Below, piece after piece: positions 11,824 through 22,729 of a stretch of DNA of 64,000 bases. Numbering within the stretch: position 1 is the stretch's first letter; every line of letters starts with the position of its first letter. Origin of the DNA: Polytrichum commune (Eukaryota; Streptophyta; Polytrichopsida; Polytrichales; Polytrichaceae); NCBI GenBank assembly GCA_950295325.1, contig OX485807.1, positions 8,829,001 to 8,893,000 of the forward strand, written 5' to 3'. The notes beneath the pieces are model-generated. The model saw only the letters and a list, made by a program, of their open reading frames with translations. It was not told the origin of the DNA and ran no database searches. Made by a program: the position numbers and the translations under genes.

Positions 11824-12693
11824 CTAGAATTCCAAGCCACAGTCTTCTTTAAGCACCAGCTTGTCCACTGGGTCAAAGACAACATCGCAAGAGAAAGTAA
11901 CCTGCATTCAGAAATAACATCACCATTAGTCACAGTCTTGTTTAAGGACGTATGACATCCTTGAGAATCCTGAAAACAGGAAACAATACAGAGGTGTCAT
12001 TTAGTGGAATTTTAATAGCAAGCAAAATTGTACACAGAGTGGTTTTCCAAACTGTGTACAGATACAGTCCAAGAACTGGAGGAATAATTTACATACATCA
12101 ACGTGCGGCTGTAACGCCACAAAATCCACAGCTCCAATAAGCCGTGTGCGCATTGTCAACGGCACCTTCCGGTAAGCAACATCCACAATAAGCTCAGAGG
12201 CATTCTCCAGAATTTCCCTTGCCTCCAAATTCAAAACCGCAGGCACTTCCACTGTTCCACGTGCAACGATATGCCCCCCCTTCAATTTCGCATCGCCAAG
12301 TTCTGAATCTCGGTAAAGAATCTCGACGTTCAAGGAATCGTAAAAGACGCCCGCGAAGTTACGGTTTCGTATCTTCAAAATCACGTCCAAGCTTATGTTC
12401 AAGTGCACCACGGGGATGATGGATCTCCCTTCCTCCTTACTGTCAATATTGATGCCAATCAGCTTCCAATGCTTCAATTGCACATCGGGTGGAGTCGGCC
12501 ACAGCACAAGCGCCGCCCAAATGAGACACGAAACCGCGACTAAGGCAAAACAAGCCTTACTTACTTCGTGTACCCACCGCCGCTGCCGCCTCGGGTATGG
12601 CGGTAGCTCGTAAACGGCGTCCGCCGGGAGTGCGTAGTACCTCACTTCTTGTACTATGATGTGCCTTCGATCCTCTTCTGGTGCGTACCCCAT
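11824..12693 (-). CDS. LEA2/NHL-like membrane protein, copy A
   Basis: Two exons: 12693-12097 (199 codons, ending at a strong GAT|GTATGT donor) and 11901-11824 (25 codons plus TAG), phase 0, 224 residues. A basic cytosolic N-terminus (PPYPRRQRRW) precedes one membrane segment (about residues 47-65). A LEA_2-type domain follows with NRNFAGVFYDSLNVEILYR, GHIVARGTVEVP and the C-terminal strand VTFSCDVVFDPVDKLVL. From family knowledge these are single-pass proteins of the LEA hydroxyproline-rich/NDR1-HIN1-like group, linked to membranes and stress or defence; this protein's exact role is unknown. The ATG at 12693 is followed by the same MGYAPEEDRR start as copy B. A (GA)22 tract lies 9 bp upstream in the presumed 5' UTR. 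Reading through the donor would give a longer but unconserved tail, so I prefer the spliced form. Confidence 0.88.
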
Positions 12694-12698
12694 CGATG

Positions 12699-12702
<4 letters not shown>

Positions 12703-12746
<44 letters not shown>
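12703..12746 (-). repeat. (GA)22 microsatellite in LEA2-A 5' leader
   Basis: A perfect TC/GA dinucleotide run of 44 bp, 9 bp upstream of the ATG of LEA2-like gene A. The paralogue has the same tract at 17793-17826, so it predates the duplication. GA tracts in plant 5' leaders can bind GAGA-type (BBR/BPC) factors; that role here is inference. Confidence 0.9.
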
Positions 12747-12749
<3 letters not shown>

Positions 12750-13250
12750 CTGAGAATCTAAAAACCTAAAACGACCTCTGAAAACCCCTGCCACAAGGCG
12801 TAATCGTGGCTAAACCGAAGCTCGGGCCACACAGACACGACCGTAGGTAAATTTGGTATTTTTTCGACGTTTCTGCTGGCCAATGTGAGCTGCAATTGGA
12901 TCTCCCATCCACCAATTGCAAAGCGACCGGAGAACTATAGCGACAATTTGCTGGAGAAGAGCTTCCCCTTTCTACTGGAAGTCGGTGGCGAAAGAAGACA
13001 TCTCCAGCGTGCTCCTTGTGTTGTTTACCAGGTAATGATGAATTGTGCAGTGAAGTTCCTGATCAGTTTATTTACAAAAAAGGAGCAGGAAATCTGTGAT
13101 ACTCACAAAGACGAGGAAACAGCCCGGGATGTTTAGAAGTCTGGAAGAAGACGGCACATACCCGGAGATGACTAGGATTTAGTGACGTGGCGTGAAAGTG
13201 AGAGCACGGGAACTTCTTCCGGGTATTGTGAAACCTTACGACAGGGTATC

Positions 13251-15880
13251 ATGTGGCCATTCGGCGGCTTGACCTTTGTGGCATCTATGTAAACTCATTC
13301 ATCAGGGATGAGGGGTTATAATAAGAACCCTAAACCCTTAGAGCATTGCCACCAGTGAATGAACTGAACTGTAACATGGATGCAGACACGTTCGTTTCAG
13401 TTTGAAATTGTCCCAGCCGCCTGAAAATTGGATGAATTCAAAACTAAGGGAAGCTTCAGGGTAGTGATTGTCATGCAAAACAACCCATGTTTTCAGTGAA
13501 GAGAGATGCCCTGAACTCCAATGCACATTGAATAATATAAGGCCCATTCTACCGCTCCAATACTCTTGGACTTACTTTCTAGTAAAAACAATTACAACAA
13601 CTCCACTGTGATATTGATTTTAACTTTGTAGCATTGGCTCTTGAAGTTGCCTTCTGTGACATTGCAATAGATAAGTGAGGATGTTGTAAAAGGAAGCTAT
13701 ATTCATCACATTCTAAATTCACCTTGAAGATGTTTATGGAGGGTCACACAATCTCTTGGGAGACAATTACACATTATTATATGGCAGCATTTACGTGTGT
13801 TATTTTTCACATGGTTTCAAGGGTGATCATTGAAGCTACCCTCAAAAACAAGTTTGTGGGTGGGGCATATGCCCTTAACCCAAACCGAACTTCAATGAAT
13901 ATCAATTTTGTGTTTAAGTTTTTCAGTTCAAGATGCTTGACAGGTGGTGATGCTCTTATAAGGTTGAGGGTTGATTCATTCAAACAATATCGCACTAAAT
14001 TAATTGGGGATCTTTCATTTCCATTTTCATAGTTGAAAACATTTTAAAAAGTCATTTTCAAGCTATAGAACAGTTTTTAGCATTTTCGCCTTCCCGATGG
14101 ATAAGTTTATTTAGATATCTCAAATCATATGCCACAAATGCCTAGGGCTTCATATGCCCATGCGTAGTCTGCCATGGGCAAGCCAATGAAGGGCATGCAA
14201 GTTATAATGTTAAGTCTAGGTGCCCATTATCGCACTTCAAAATTTTGGGGGTTGTGGGAATTGGGGGCTTATTACAACGTACATATAGTAGCATGTATAC
14301 ATGTGGAATCTGGCATGGCGACTTAATTTATCTCTTGAACCTCTAGTAGCAGCCAAGGTGGCAAGCTTGAGATTTTTTGTGGAGTTTAGGGTGGCTACAT
14401 TTAGATGAATTAATTGGAGCATTTGACAAATGCACAAAACCTATGTGTCAATTTGGGTGACGACTTTTAATTATACATGGAAGAAATTCAAGGCTACATG
14501 TATGCTTGGACAAGGTGAACAATGGCCCCATATATAAAATAGTAAGTGAATAAGCGGCTTCACATTTATATTCAAACTAGCTCTACATGTGGCCACACAC
14601 ACCATAGGCTAAGGAGGAAGTTGGCTACGTATTGAAATTGAACAAGCCCATTGAAGTTGGCTACACAAAAAAGATTGCACCAGAGAGGCTTCCAAGTTCA
14701 ACTAGTTTGCAAATGTATGAGAGGATCAACATGCATGTATCATACACTTCAAGCACTTACAACATCCTAGGCTGACAAACGTTGCACCAACCCGTTAAAA
14801 CATCAATGTGCACCCAAATGGAATTGCTTGCACACATATAAGAGGGTCAACCTTGGTACACTTGAAGTACTTAATGCATTTTTACACCCAAAAAATTGGA
14901 CCAATCTACTCAAACAAGAAAACACACCCAAAATGAACAACATGATTGCTTACATAAAAAGGCCACTCATACAATCACACATCCAAGAACAAATAGATAG
15001 GGACGGAGGTTGGCCCTTGCATAAATAAAACTACAGCAAAAGGTCCACTTGTGGTTACATAATGTGATGCTACTACTATATATAAAATCTCCTACTATTC
15101 AAGTTCATCTTTCAATTCCATATTGTTGGAATTCCACTTCTCTCATCCATACCTCATCATAAGGGAAATCAACAAGGTTGAATTGGCTTTGGGAATACAT
15201 ACACACTACAAGTCCCAAACGAGCATCTAATGTATTAATTTTCTCAATTTTGACTTCAAAAAACCTAAAAGACAAGAAGCATTGCTCATTGCCATTAATT
15301 ACCACTACAATAGAAAGGAGGCGATAATGCACAAGCAAGGGTGACGACTAGAGGGGTGGAGAATGGAGGAGAAAGTGGCAACATCATTCACCCACCCAAC
15401 TAAACCTTGGGCAACGTGAGCCCTTGGATGGGAGGATGGGCTCCATCCATGGCTCATAATGGAGCACATTTGCTACTCTCAATAATGGAGCTTAGCGATG
15501 GGTCCCAATTTTTAGATGATTTTACTCCACCCATGTGAAGCAAGTTGATGCCACCTCATACCCACAAAGAGTGCAAGTGTCACCTTACAAGGCAAACATC
15601 CAATTTTTTAAACATGTGTGGAAATCACTCCTCTTCTCCATAAGAAAGTGGCTACTAGTATGCAAAAGAGAAAAAAGGTGAAAAAGAGACATACCTTTAC
15701 TTCTAAAATATCTTTAAGATCTCAATTTTGGATACTTGGAAAATGCTAGTGGGTGAAATAAATTGTCTTATTACATTACATGTGGGTTTGAAGGGGCAAA
15801 GAATCAAAGGTCACAATAATGTTCCAATTCCAAGGTCAAGTCCACTTACCATGCATCTACATTTGGACTTCATCATCCAA
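13251..15880. other. Intergenic between the two LEA2-like genes, no gene seen
   Basis: AT-rich sequence without recognisable coding regions. The longest frames (for example 13724-14032) have no domain, no splice context and no counterpart in the other duplication unit. Confidence 0.5.
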
Positions 15881-16900
15881 AACATACAACACCTTAACTA
15901 GCAAAAATCCACAACATACAACACCTACATGTCAACAAACTTGACGAGTCTCATGCAAGGTCAAATATAACCTTCTTCAAAAACATAATATGGTGATAAG
16001 AAAGATTGGTACATTGCATATTGATACTTGTGTGATGTGAATAGAAGATGATATCCTTCTCCAATGTACACTGCTGTAGAGCATGGTCCTATATTTAATT
16101 TGGAGTTCATAAGGTCATGTATCCAAATTCCATCTTCAACAATCATCATGCTATCAACAAATCGCTTATGATAGGAGGTGCAAGAAGTGACTTTCATCAA
16201 TTATTGTGCTACCTAGGCGGTTTCAAATGTAGGAATCAATTCTTTGATTTATTTCTTATGTTTTTTTTTCAAAAGATAAACCCAATACTTTATTATATAT
16301 TAGACATTGTGCGCGAGAAACCTTGGTACAACCCAAAGCATGACAACATGTGTATGATTTCAAATGTAATGCTCACATGTCGTGAGGACCGCTTGTTATT
16401 ATCCATATTCATCATGCTCATGTCCAATGAAAACATGACACATCAATCAACAAGACGACAATACGACATTCTTTGACATAATTATTGGAAAGTAGTCAGT
16501 TGACTCTACTCTTCTCTATATGAATATAAGAATCTCAAAAAAAAAATTTAAAAAAAATGAAATGTTGATGCATTTATGCATTGACATGCGATGTCCGTTC
16601 ACCATCTCATATTCTAGTCCGTCTAGACTTGGGCAGAGGAGGCATAATGCCTACAATTAGTAGGTGGACCAATATTTAGTTTCTTATCCTAGGAGAAGTG
16701 GGCTAGACAGGAAAAGCAACCATTTAAGACCCATCTACCTTACACCACTCACACACACAAGAAGGCTTGCCAACCGGAAATGGCGACCGACTCGTAACTA
16801 ATGATTCTCTCCTGTTTTGGCTCACCATTCCGATGTTGTATCAGCTTCGTTGAATTTGAGGAGGTGACATTCTGATACTCATTCCCGTATAAGCATCAGC

Positions 16901-17785
16901 CTAAAAATCCAAGCCACAGTTTTCTTTCAGCACCAGCTCGTCCACTGGGTCAATGACAACATCGCACGAGAAAGTAACCTGCAACATTCGAAATGACATC
17001 GCCATTAGTTCTAGTCTGTATAAAAATGTCTCACATCCTTGAGAATCTTGCAAACAGAATATAAACAACACACAGGTGCCTATTCAGTGCAATCTGAATA
17101 GCAAGCAAAATTGTACACAGAGCTCATTTCAAACCGTGTGGATAGAGTCCAAGAACTGCAAGATTGATGTACATACATCTACGTGCGGCTGTAATGCTAT
17201 AAGATCTACAGCTCCAATAAGCCGTGTGCGCATTGTCAAAGGAACCTTCCGCTCTGCAACATCCACGATAAGTTCACGGGCATTCTCGATAATTTCCCTC
17301 GCCTCCAAAATCAAAAGCGCAGGGACTTCTACTGTTCCTCGTGCTACGATGTGTCCCATGCTCAATGTCGCATCGCCAATTTCTGCATGGCGGTAGAGCA
17401 TCTCGACGCTCAAGGAATCATAGAAGACACCCGCGAAGTTACGGTTTCGGATGTTCAACATCACGTCCAAGCTTATGTTCAGGTTCACCAGGGGGATGAC
17501 GGATCTCCCTTCCTCCTTAATGTCAATACTGATGCCATTCAGCTTCCACTGCTTCAATTGCACATCTGGTGGAGTCGGCCACATTACAAAAGCCGCCACA
17601 AGCACCGTGCAAACAAGATACGGAACCGCGGCCAAGATAAAACAAGCCTTGCATACATCGCGTTCCCACCAGCGATGGCGCCGCGGGTACGGAGGTAGCT
17701 CGTCAACTGCGTCCTCTGGAAGTTCGTAGTACTTTCTTCCTTGCACTACGATGTACCTTCGATCCTCTTCTGGTGCGTACCCCAT
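16901..17785 (-). CDS. LEA2/NHL-like membrane protein, copy B
   Basis: Two exons: 17785-17177 (203 codons, GAT|GTATGT donor) and 16978-16901 (25 codons plus TAG), phase 0, 228 residues. Architecture is the same as copy A: MGYAPEEDRR start, PPYPRRHRWW basic stretch, membrane segment at about residues 47-69 (four residues longer than in A), NRNFAGVFYDSLSVEMLYR, GHIVARGTVEVP, and a final exon with VTFSCDVVIDPVDELVL. Both copies have intact frames and matching splice sites, which suggests both are still under selection. It is a single-pass LEA_2 membrane protein by family; the biological role is not visible from sequence. A (GA)17 tract lies 7 bp before the ATG. Confidence 0.88.
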
Positions 17786-17789
17786 CGTT

Positions 17790-17792
<3 letters not shown>

Positions 17793-17826
<34 letters not shown>
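17793..17826 (-). repeat. (GA)17 microsatellite in LEA2-B 5' leader
   Basis: A 34-bp TC/GA run, 7 bp upstream of the ATG of LEA2-like gene B. It is the paralogous counterpart of the tract at 12703-12746. Confidence 0.9.
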
Positions 17827-17828
<2 letters not shown>

Positions 17829-18240
17829 AAACTAGAAACCTAAGATTTGCAGCAAAACCGAAGTTCGGGCGACACAGACATGACCATAGCCAAATATGCT
17901 CTTCCTCGACGCTTCATCTGCCAATTGCAAAGGCGATCGGAGGACTATTGCGACAATCTGCTGAGAGAGAAGATCTTCCTCTTTGTCGGTGGAAGTCGAG
18001 GGGGGGGGAAACAAAAAACTTGCAGACTCCAGAGTGCTTCCGATCAGCCTTCCAACATTAAAGTATCCGATTCCCAAAACTGCGACGCCGGCGAATATGA
18101 GGAAAATAGGCCGGATGCTTTGAAGAGAATATGTACATCGCCTACACATACCCGGCGATGACTGGATCTGGGTGCGGTACCGTGAATTGCCAGCACGGAA
18201 CATCTTCTGGATATTAGTCACATCATGGCAGGGTATCTTA

Positions 18241-20339
18241 CAATAACCGGAGATAAATAAGATAGATGTGCCTGATTCAATTTCTGCTCTTTAATGGACA
18301 CCTATATTTGAGTGGAATACGGTTAGGTGTAAATCTAAGAACGGACATCAAAATGACATGTCTTGAAAATCGATTGAACTAAATGTTGAAATTTTGAATA
18401 GTCAACATCATTGAGGGCATTGGGGGAGGCTATATGAACATTTAATAACTCAAATAATCTTCACTTTGACAGTGAATAGGATATTTGCATGAGCTCCATA
18501 AAATTATGAAGAAAGTGACTATGGGCTCAATTTGGATGTGCTAATCATCTCGCACTAGTTGCGTGATAGTTTCATATCTATGAGAAATGGGTGTAGACCG
18601 AAAAGTGTCCGTTTAAGACCCACTTACCTTATCAACCATGGCTCCGCTAGTGAAATGACATAACATTAACTGATCATGAATCAACATCCTCATTAATACT
18701 TCTCCCCTACTTCTTGAGTCTCTAGTCACTAAAGAAAGGTATCTTCATTTCTTCATAAATATTTTAGATATCAATTATGGAGAAATGTTGGATAAAGGGT
18801 GGAGGATTAAAGAGATAGAGGCATGAAGGTCATAATAATCAAACCATTCTAATATGTGTCTATAAATATACTTTGGGTATTAGAATGCAAAAAGTAGTTG
18901 CAGACGTTTGGGGGTCAAAGGTAAGTGGATCTTATACAATCATCTATAATTGTGTACCCACTTCTTGTAGGATACAATAACATGAAAATAGTACAAGGTG
19001 ATTAGCAAATCAAAATTGTGATTGTAGCCTCTCTTTTTTCCTCAATTTATTTGGAACTCACATGATATCTTATGCATTATCATCCCATTATCATAGTATA
19101 GATTCTCTCCCTCATCAAATGATTAATATACATTTTCCAAATTGTGTTGATTATTGAACCTAGAATGTTTTACCAAATTATGTTCATGTAAGTCCAATTT
19201 CTTTCCAAAAACAGTTATTTTTGGTGTCCGTTCTTGAATCCACAATGCACACATAACCACACACCACTCGAATATACGTGTCCGTTTAAGATGTGTTTTC
19301 CAAATTAGGCTCACTTACCTTCGGTCAAATGATGAGACATGACTGTTTCTACTCATAGCCCATGGCCACTGCTGCACCCCATTTGCTTACTTTCCGTACA
19401 CAAAACCCTTGTGGTAAAACCTACCAACGCATACCTAACAGGACCAAGAAGGTGCATAGATCTAAATTTCTGTCCTTTGTTTTTCAAGAGACTCAAAATT
19501 GTGGAATTCCAAGGTCAGATTCTATGCCTCTCTGATCAATAGGGCGAGTTCACAATTTAAAATTTGAACTATGCTGTGTCACCTTTCATACATTTGTAGT
19601 ACATGCATTTAGGAAAACAAAGTTTTCAAGGTCTTCTCCAGCATGATAACTAAATGACTACAATTTATACACATTTGACACAGTTGTGAATATCTGCGCA
19701 TCCAACAAAACAACTCCCAACAAGTCAACGTACATTCCATCTCTTCATCTCATAATCACAATGGAATGTGTGCTCGAGTTTCAACTATGTGAAGGAGGGC
19801 ACAAATGTTGCACAATGATTTTGATTTGATTGAAGGATTTTTGCACAATCAAAATATGCCATGTACATATATTTTAGGGTTTACCAGTAAATGCAATTCA
19901 TTGAGGATTTTGGCTTGAGGTGCTCCAAAACATGAAGATCCAGAGCTTTAAAAATGCTCGGAAAATGATATTCAAGTGAAGTTGAAATGGTTTGGAGAAA
20001 TTGAGCAAGATGATATTGTGTGTTTCTGCATACATGCAATTTTCTTGTGTGCGTGTATTTGAAAATTAGGTGTAGAAACTTGCTACATATAGTTGTGGTC
20101 ATTGATACAATCAATCGAATTGGTACTATGGTATAACAGATTTGTAGATACTAACCTAATTGCATGCCCTGGGCACATCTCTTGTCCACAAGAACAACGA
20201 TGAGCATTGAAGTTTCATATGTTGATTGAATTGTCGCCATGGACAGTTGTGGACTTCCAATAAGTCTGACCATTTTGCTTGATAATTTGGTCTAATTTAA
20301 CAGTTTGCAAACTTCTCCTCCTTGGCGTTTCACAAATAG
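18241..20339. other. Intergenic, no gene seen
   Basis: AT-rich sequence. I looked here for the missing N-terminal exons of the DUF1664-like fragment and found none. Confidence 0.45.
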
Positions 20340-20666
20340 GCGCAACAATTGAGCAACAGGATGACTAATGCCATCTACAAAATCTGGCAAGAACTTGAAG
20401 AGGTCTCAACATCTCTCTCGTCTGCGAAAGACAAGTTGACAGCAAAACTCGAAGAGGTGGCTGCAAAGATAGATGAAAATGAGAAGGATCCAAGAATATT
20501 CAAGGACCATATGTTCAACGCCCACAAAGAGGTCCAGAGGAGTAAGGAAAATATTGCTCAAGTTCAGCGGCTGGTCCAAGGTTTACAAATGAGGATTGTT
20601 GAAGTTCAAGACATAGCTGGTGCAAGCACTCAACACAAACCTCTCCAAAGGAACCAAACCCCATAG
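20340..20666 (+). pseudogene. DUF1664-like coiled-coil exon, isolated fragment
   Basis: An open frame follows an acceptor-like AATAG at 20335-20339 and runs to TAG at 20666. It encodes a heptad-rich, charged helix: MTNAIYKIWQELEEVSTSL, DKLTAKLEEVAAKIDENEKD, then ENIAQVQRLVQGLQMRIVEV. The order resembles the coiled-coil part of plant DUF1664 proteins (a NA-x-LE-x-VS-x-SL stretch, then K-x-LT, then a GL-x-x-x-I end). The membrane-anchoring N-terminal exons of that family were not found upstream, and no promoter or start ATG of the family type is present. It is most likely a gene fragment, though a short independent gene starting at the ATG at 20361 cannot be excluded. The family link comes from remembered pattern only. 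Confidence 0.5.
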
Positions 20667-20819
20667 GGTATGTTGATGATGAACCCTAAATGTTCCAAAT
20701 TGGGACTCACAACTTCACATGGATAAAGCTTGCTAAAAAAATTGGCAATTTTTTCTTATTGGCTCCATGTGCAAGTATTGAAATTGTCTATCACTTCCAA
20801 AACGTGAACACAAGAAACT

Positions 20820-21690
20820 ATCAACGCTTATTCTCTATACCTCATGAAGTGTTCACATGTCGTAAGACATTTTGATGGTTACACCACTTTTAAAAACATA
20901 TGATGTTTGCGACTTCTCATGGCTCTAACATTTATGATTTTTGCCAATCACATCTAGTTTCTCATCTAAACAATGAGATTCGTGTTTGTGATGAGTTTTT
21001 GTAGTTACTTTTGGATTCAATATGGATAGATCAAATGGTACCCCCTTGTCTTTTGAGGGTAAAAGCATGCAATCCATGCGTGGTAGAAGTTCATTTGGGT
21101 ATTACACCTAAAAGTATTATATGGGTTACCCACAAACAACATTTGGCAAATGAACATTTAGCCACATTAGTGTTCTAAAACACAATGATGTTGATCTTTC
21201 TGTTTCTCTTGTGCAGTGACAAGTGTTGTAAATGAGATAGGCTTCATTTGTGTTTATTCATGTCACAATAGATTGTACGTCTAATCTATCCAAAAAATCA
21301 AGAAAAACATGTGGAAAACTCCAAGAATTGGAGGAAGATGAATTGAAGAACATAAATTCTTTGAATGGTTCATTACTTTCAAACGGTTGAGAGTTAGGAA
21401 GTGACCTTGTCATCAATGAGGATTTAGAGGGTTTTGGAGTTTAAAGCCGAGGTTAGAGAGGATTATTGTTTGTGATACGAAATCCCACCTTCATGACTAT
21501 TGAGGCCTTTGAATTTTCCAACTTCTTGAAAGTGGATACTTCAAAATGAAAAATGGGAAATGTAATATCCAAACCCTTATGATGTAATAGGACTCTGGGA
21601 GTCTCTGTAGGGGTCTTCCAAATAGGAACCTTATCACACATCTTATACACACTTCGCACATGGCAAAGCATCAAACAGGAAATCACTTGC
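20820..21690 (-). pseudogene. Possible third, degraded LEA2-type copy
   Basis: At about 20820-21070 the sequence resembles the 3' flank shared by the two LEA2-like genes (CTCATGAAGTGTTCACATGT, CAATGAGATTC, GATTCAATATG). Just beyond, on the minus strand (21590-21453), a frame reads LDITFPIFHFEVSTFKK, then KASIVMKVGFRITNNNPL. It resembles the start of a LEA_2 domain, where conserved N-P/N-x-N residues follow a beta strand. No second exon or membrane segment was found. This is a weak call: the flank similarity is visible, the LEA2 assignment is inference. Confidence 0.35.
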
Positions 21691-22365
21691 CTCTAGATTG
21701 GAATCGTTACAGGCCCCCCCTTGCAAACAAGAGATTTGGCCATCCATTTGCGAGAATTATCCTCCAGTTGCAAATATTGGATATAGACCACTCTTCCAAT
21801 AAGGAGCTTTCAAATGCCAACACCCAAAATGAATTACTCAGAATGACAAGACACAGATCAACATAGTCCCAACCAGAGAGTCTCATGCAACTCCATGTGG
21901 GAATTCCAGAGCTATTAAACAATATTGAGATGACCATATTTCACATGAATAAATCGCTGTATTATGGTGGAGACAGCCAAATTCTGTCCTAAAAGTGCAT
22001 TTGAAAATAATCTCTGCATGAGATAGCTATGGGTTCACCCCTACACTGGATAGCAATAACTCAAAAGTCGGCCTACCTATAATCATCTACTGCCACAGTC
22101 CTATCAAGCATTTTTGCAAGCTCTTTAAGACGGGCACACTGGTATCTTACATTTTCAACTATAATCTAAAGCTACAGTCGTACCACCCCAGGTGTAGGAA
22201 TACAGCCAAACATGGCATATACTTATCTTTTTCGATATACGTATCCCTTGTATTAATGGGGACAACAGGAAATCTCTTCACCTGTTTTTAAGTCTAGTTG
22301 CATCATGAAGCTTAACAAATAAATAAATAAATTACGTGCCCTGCTGGTTTAATGATGCAGAGCTA

Positions 22366-22729
22366 TCACAATGAATAAAGGGACAGATGGACCTCAGGCA
22401 TTTTGTGGAAGTTTTGAAACCTGTTTTGTTCGGGGTGTCTGCTGCAAATATGCGCCCGATGGAAGCAATTATCAAGCACTAGCTCTTCGAAGTACTGGCA
22501 TTCAGCTGCAAAACCCTTGTTGTAGGGTTTAGGGTTTAGCATGTTGTATGAGCTAAATATCAGCAACTTGTTGTAACCCATGCTTTCAAAAGAGCTCCAG
22601 TCCACGTTGCTCCATGACCAGCCTTTTTTAAACATCAGGTCGTGAACTGGAAGCTGCCATTTTCGAAGACGTGATGAAATTGATTGGAACTTGCACCATG
22701 CATTGTAATTCTTAGGACACAAACCTCTC
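22366..22729 (-). other. Probable 3' UTR of the NPF gene
   Basis: Sequence just downstream of the NPF stop codon. Open frames here overlap the gene end in other frames and lack any domain. Confidence 0.4.

Larger units (their letters stand above)
10400..13250 (-). repeat. Segmental tandem duplication, unit A (carries LEA2-like gene A)
   Basis: Similar sequence recurs in the same orientation at about 15890-18240. It covers the 3' flank (10430-11420 against 15910-16400), both exons of the LEA2-like gene and about 450 bp of 5' flank (12770-13250 against 17830-18240). A more degraded relative of the 3' flank lies at about 20820-21070. The upstream flank is conserved but its frames are not, so the similarity looks regulatory or merely historical. 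Confidence 0.7.
15890..18240 (-). repeat. Segmental tandem duplication, unit B (carries LEA2-like gene B)
   Basis: Second unit of the duplication described at 10400-13250, in the same orientation and about 5.1 kb away, measured ATG to ATG. The 3' flank has gained and lost segments, so unit B is shorter than unit A. Confidence 0.7.

Noticed and set aside
13724-14032. 102-codon plus-strand frame between the LEA2 copies
   Set aside because: No domain, no splice context and no counterpart in the duplicated unit.
17832-18221. 129-codon minus-strand frame with a hydrophobic stretch upstream of LEA2 copy B
   Set aside because: The homologous flank of copy A does not keep the frame, so the conservation is not protein-coding.
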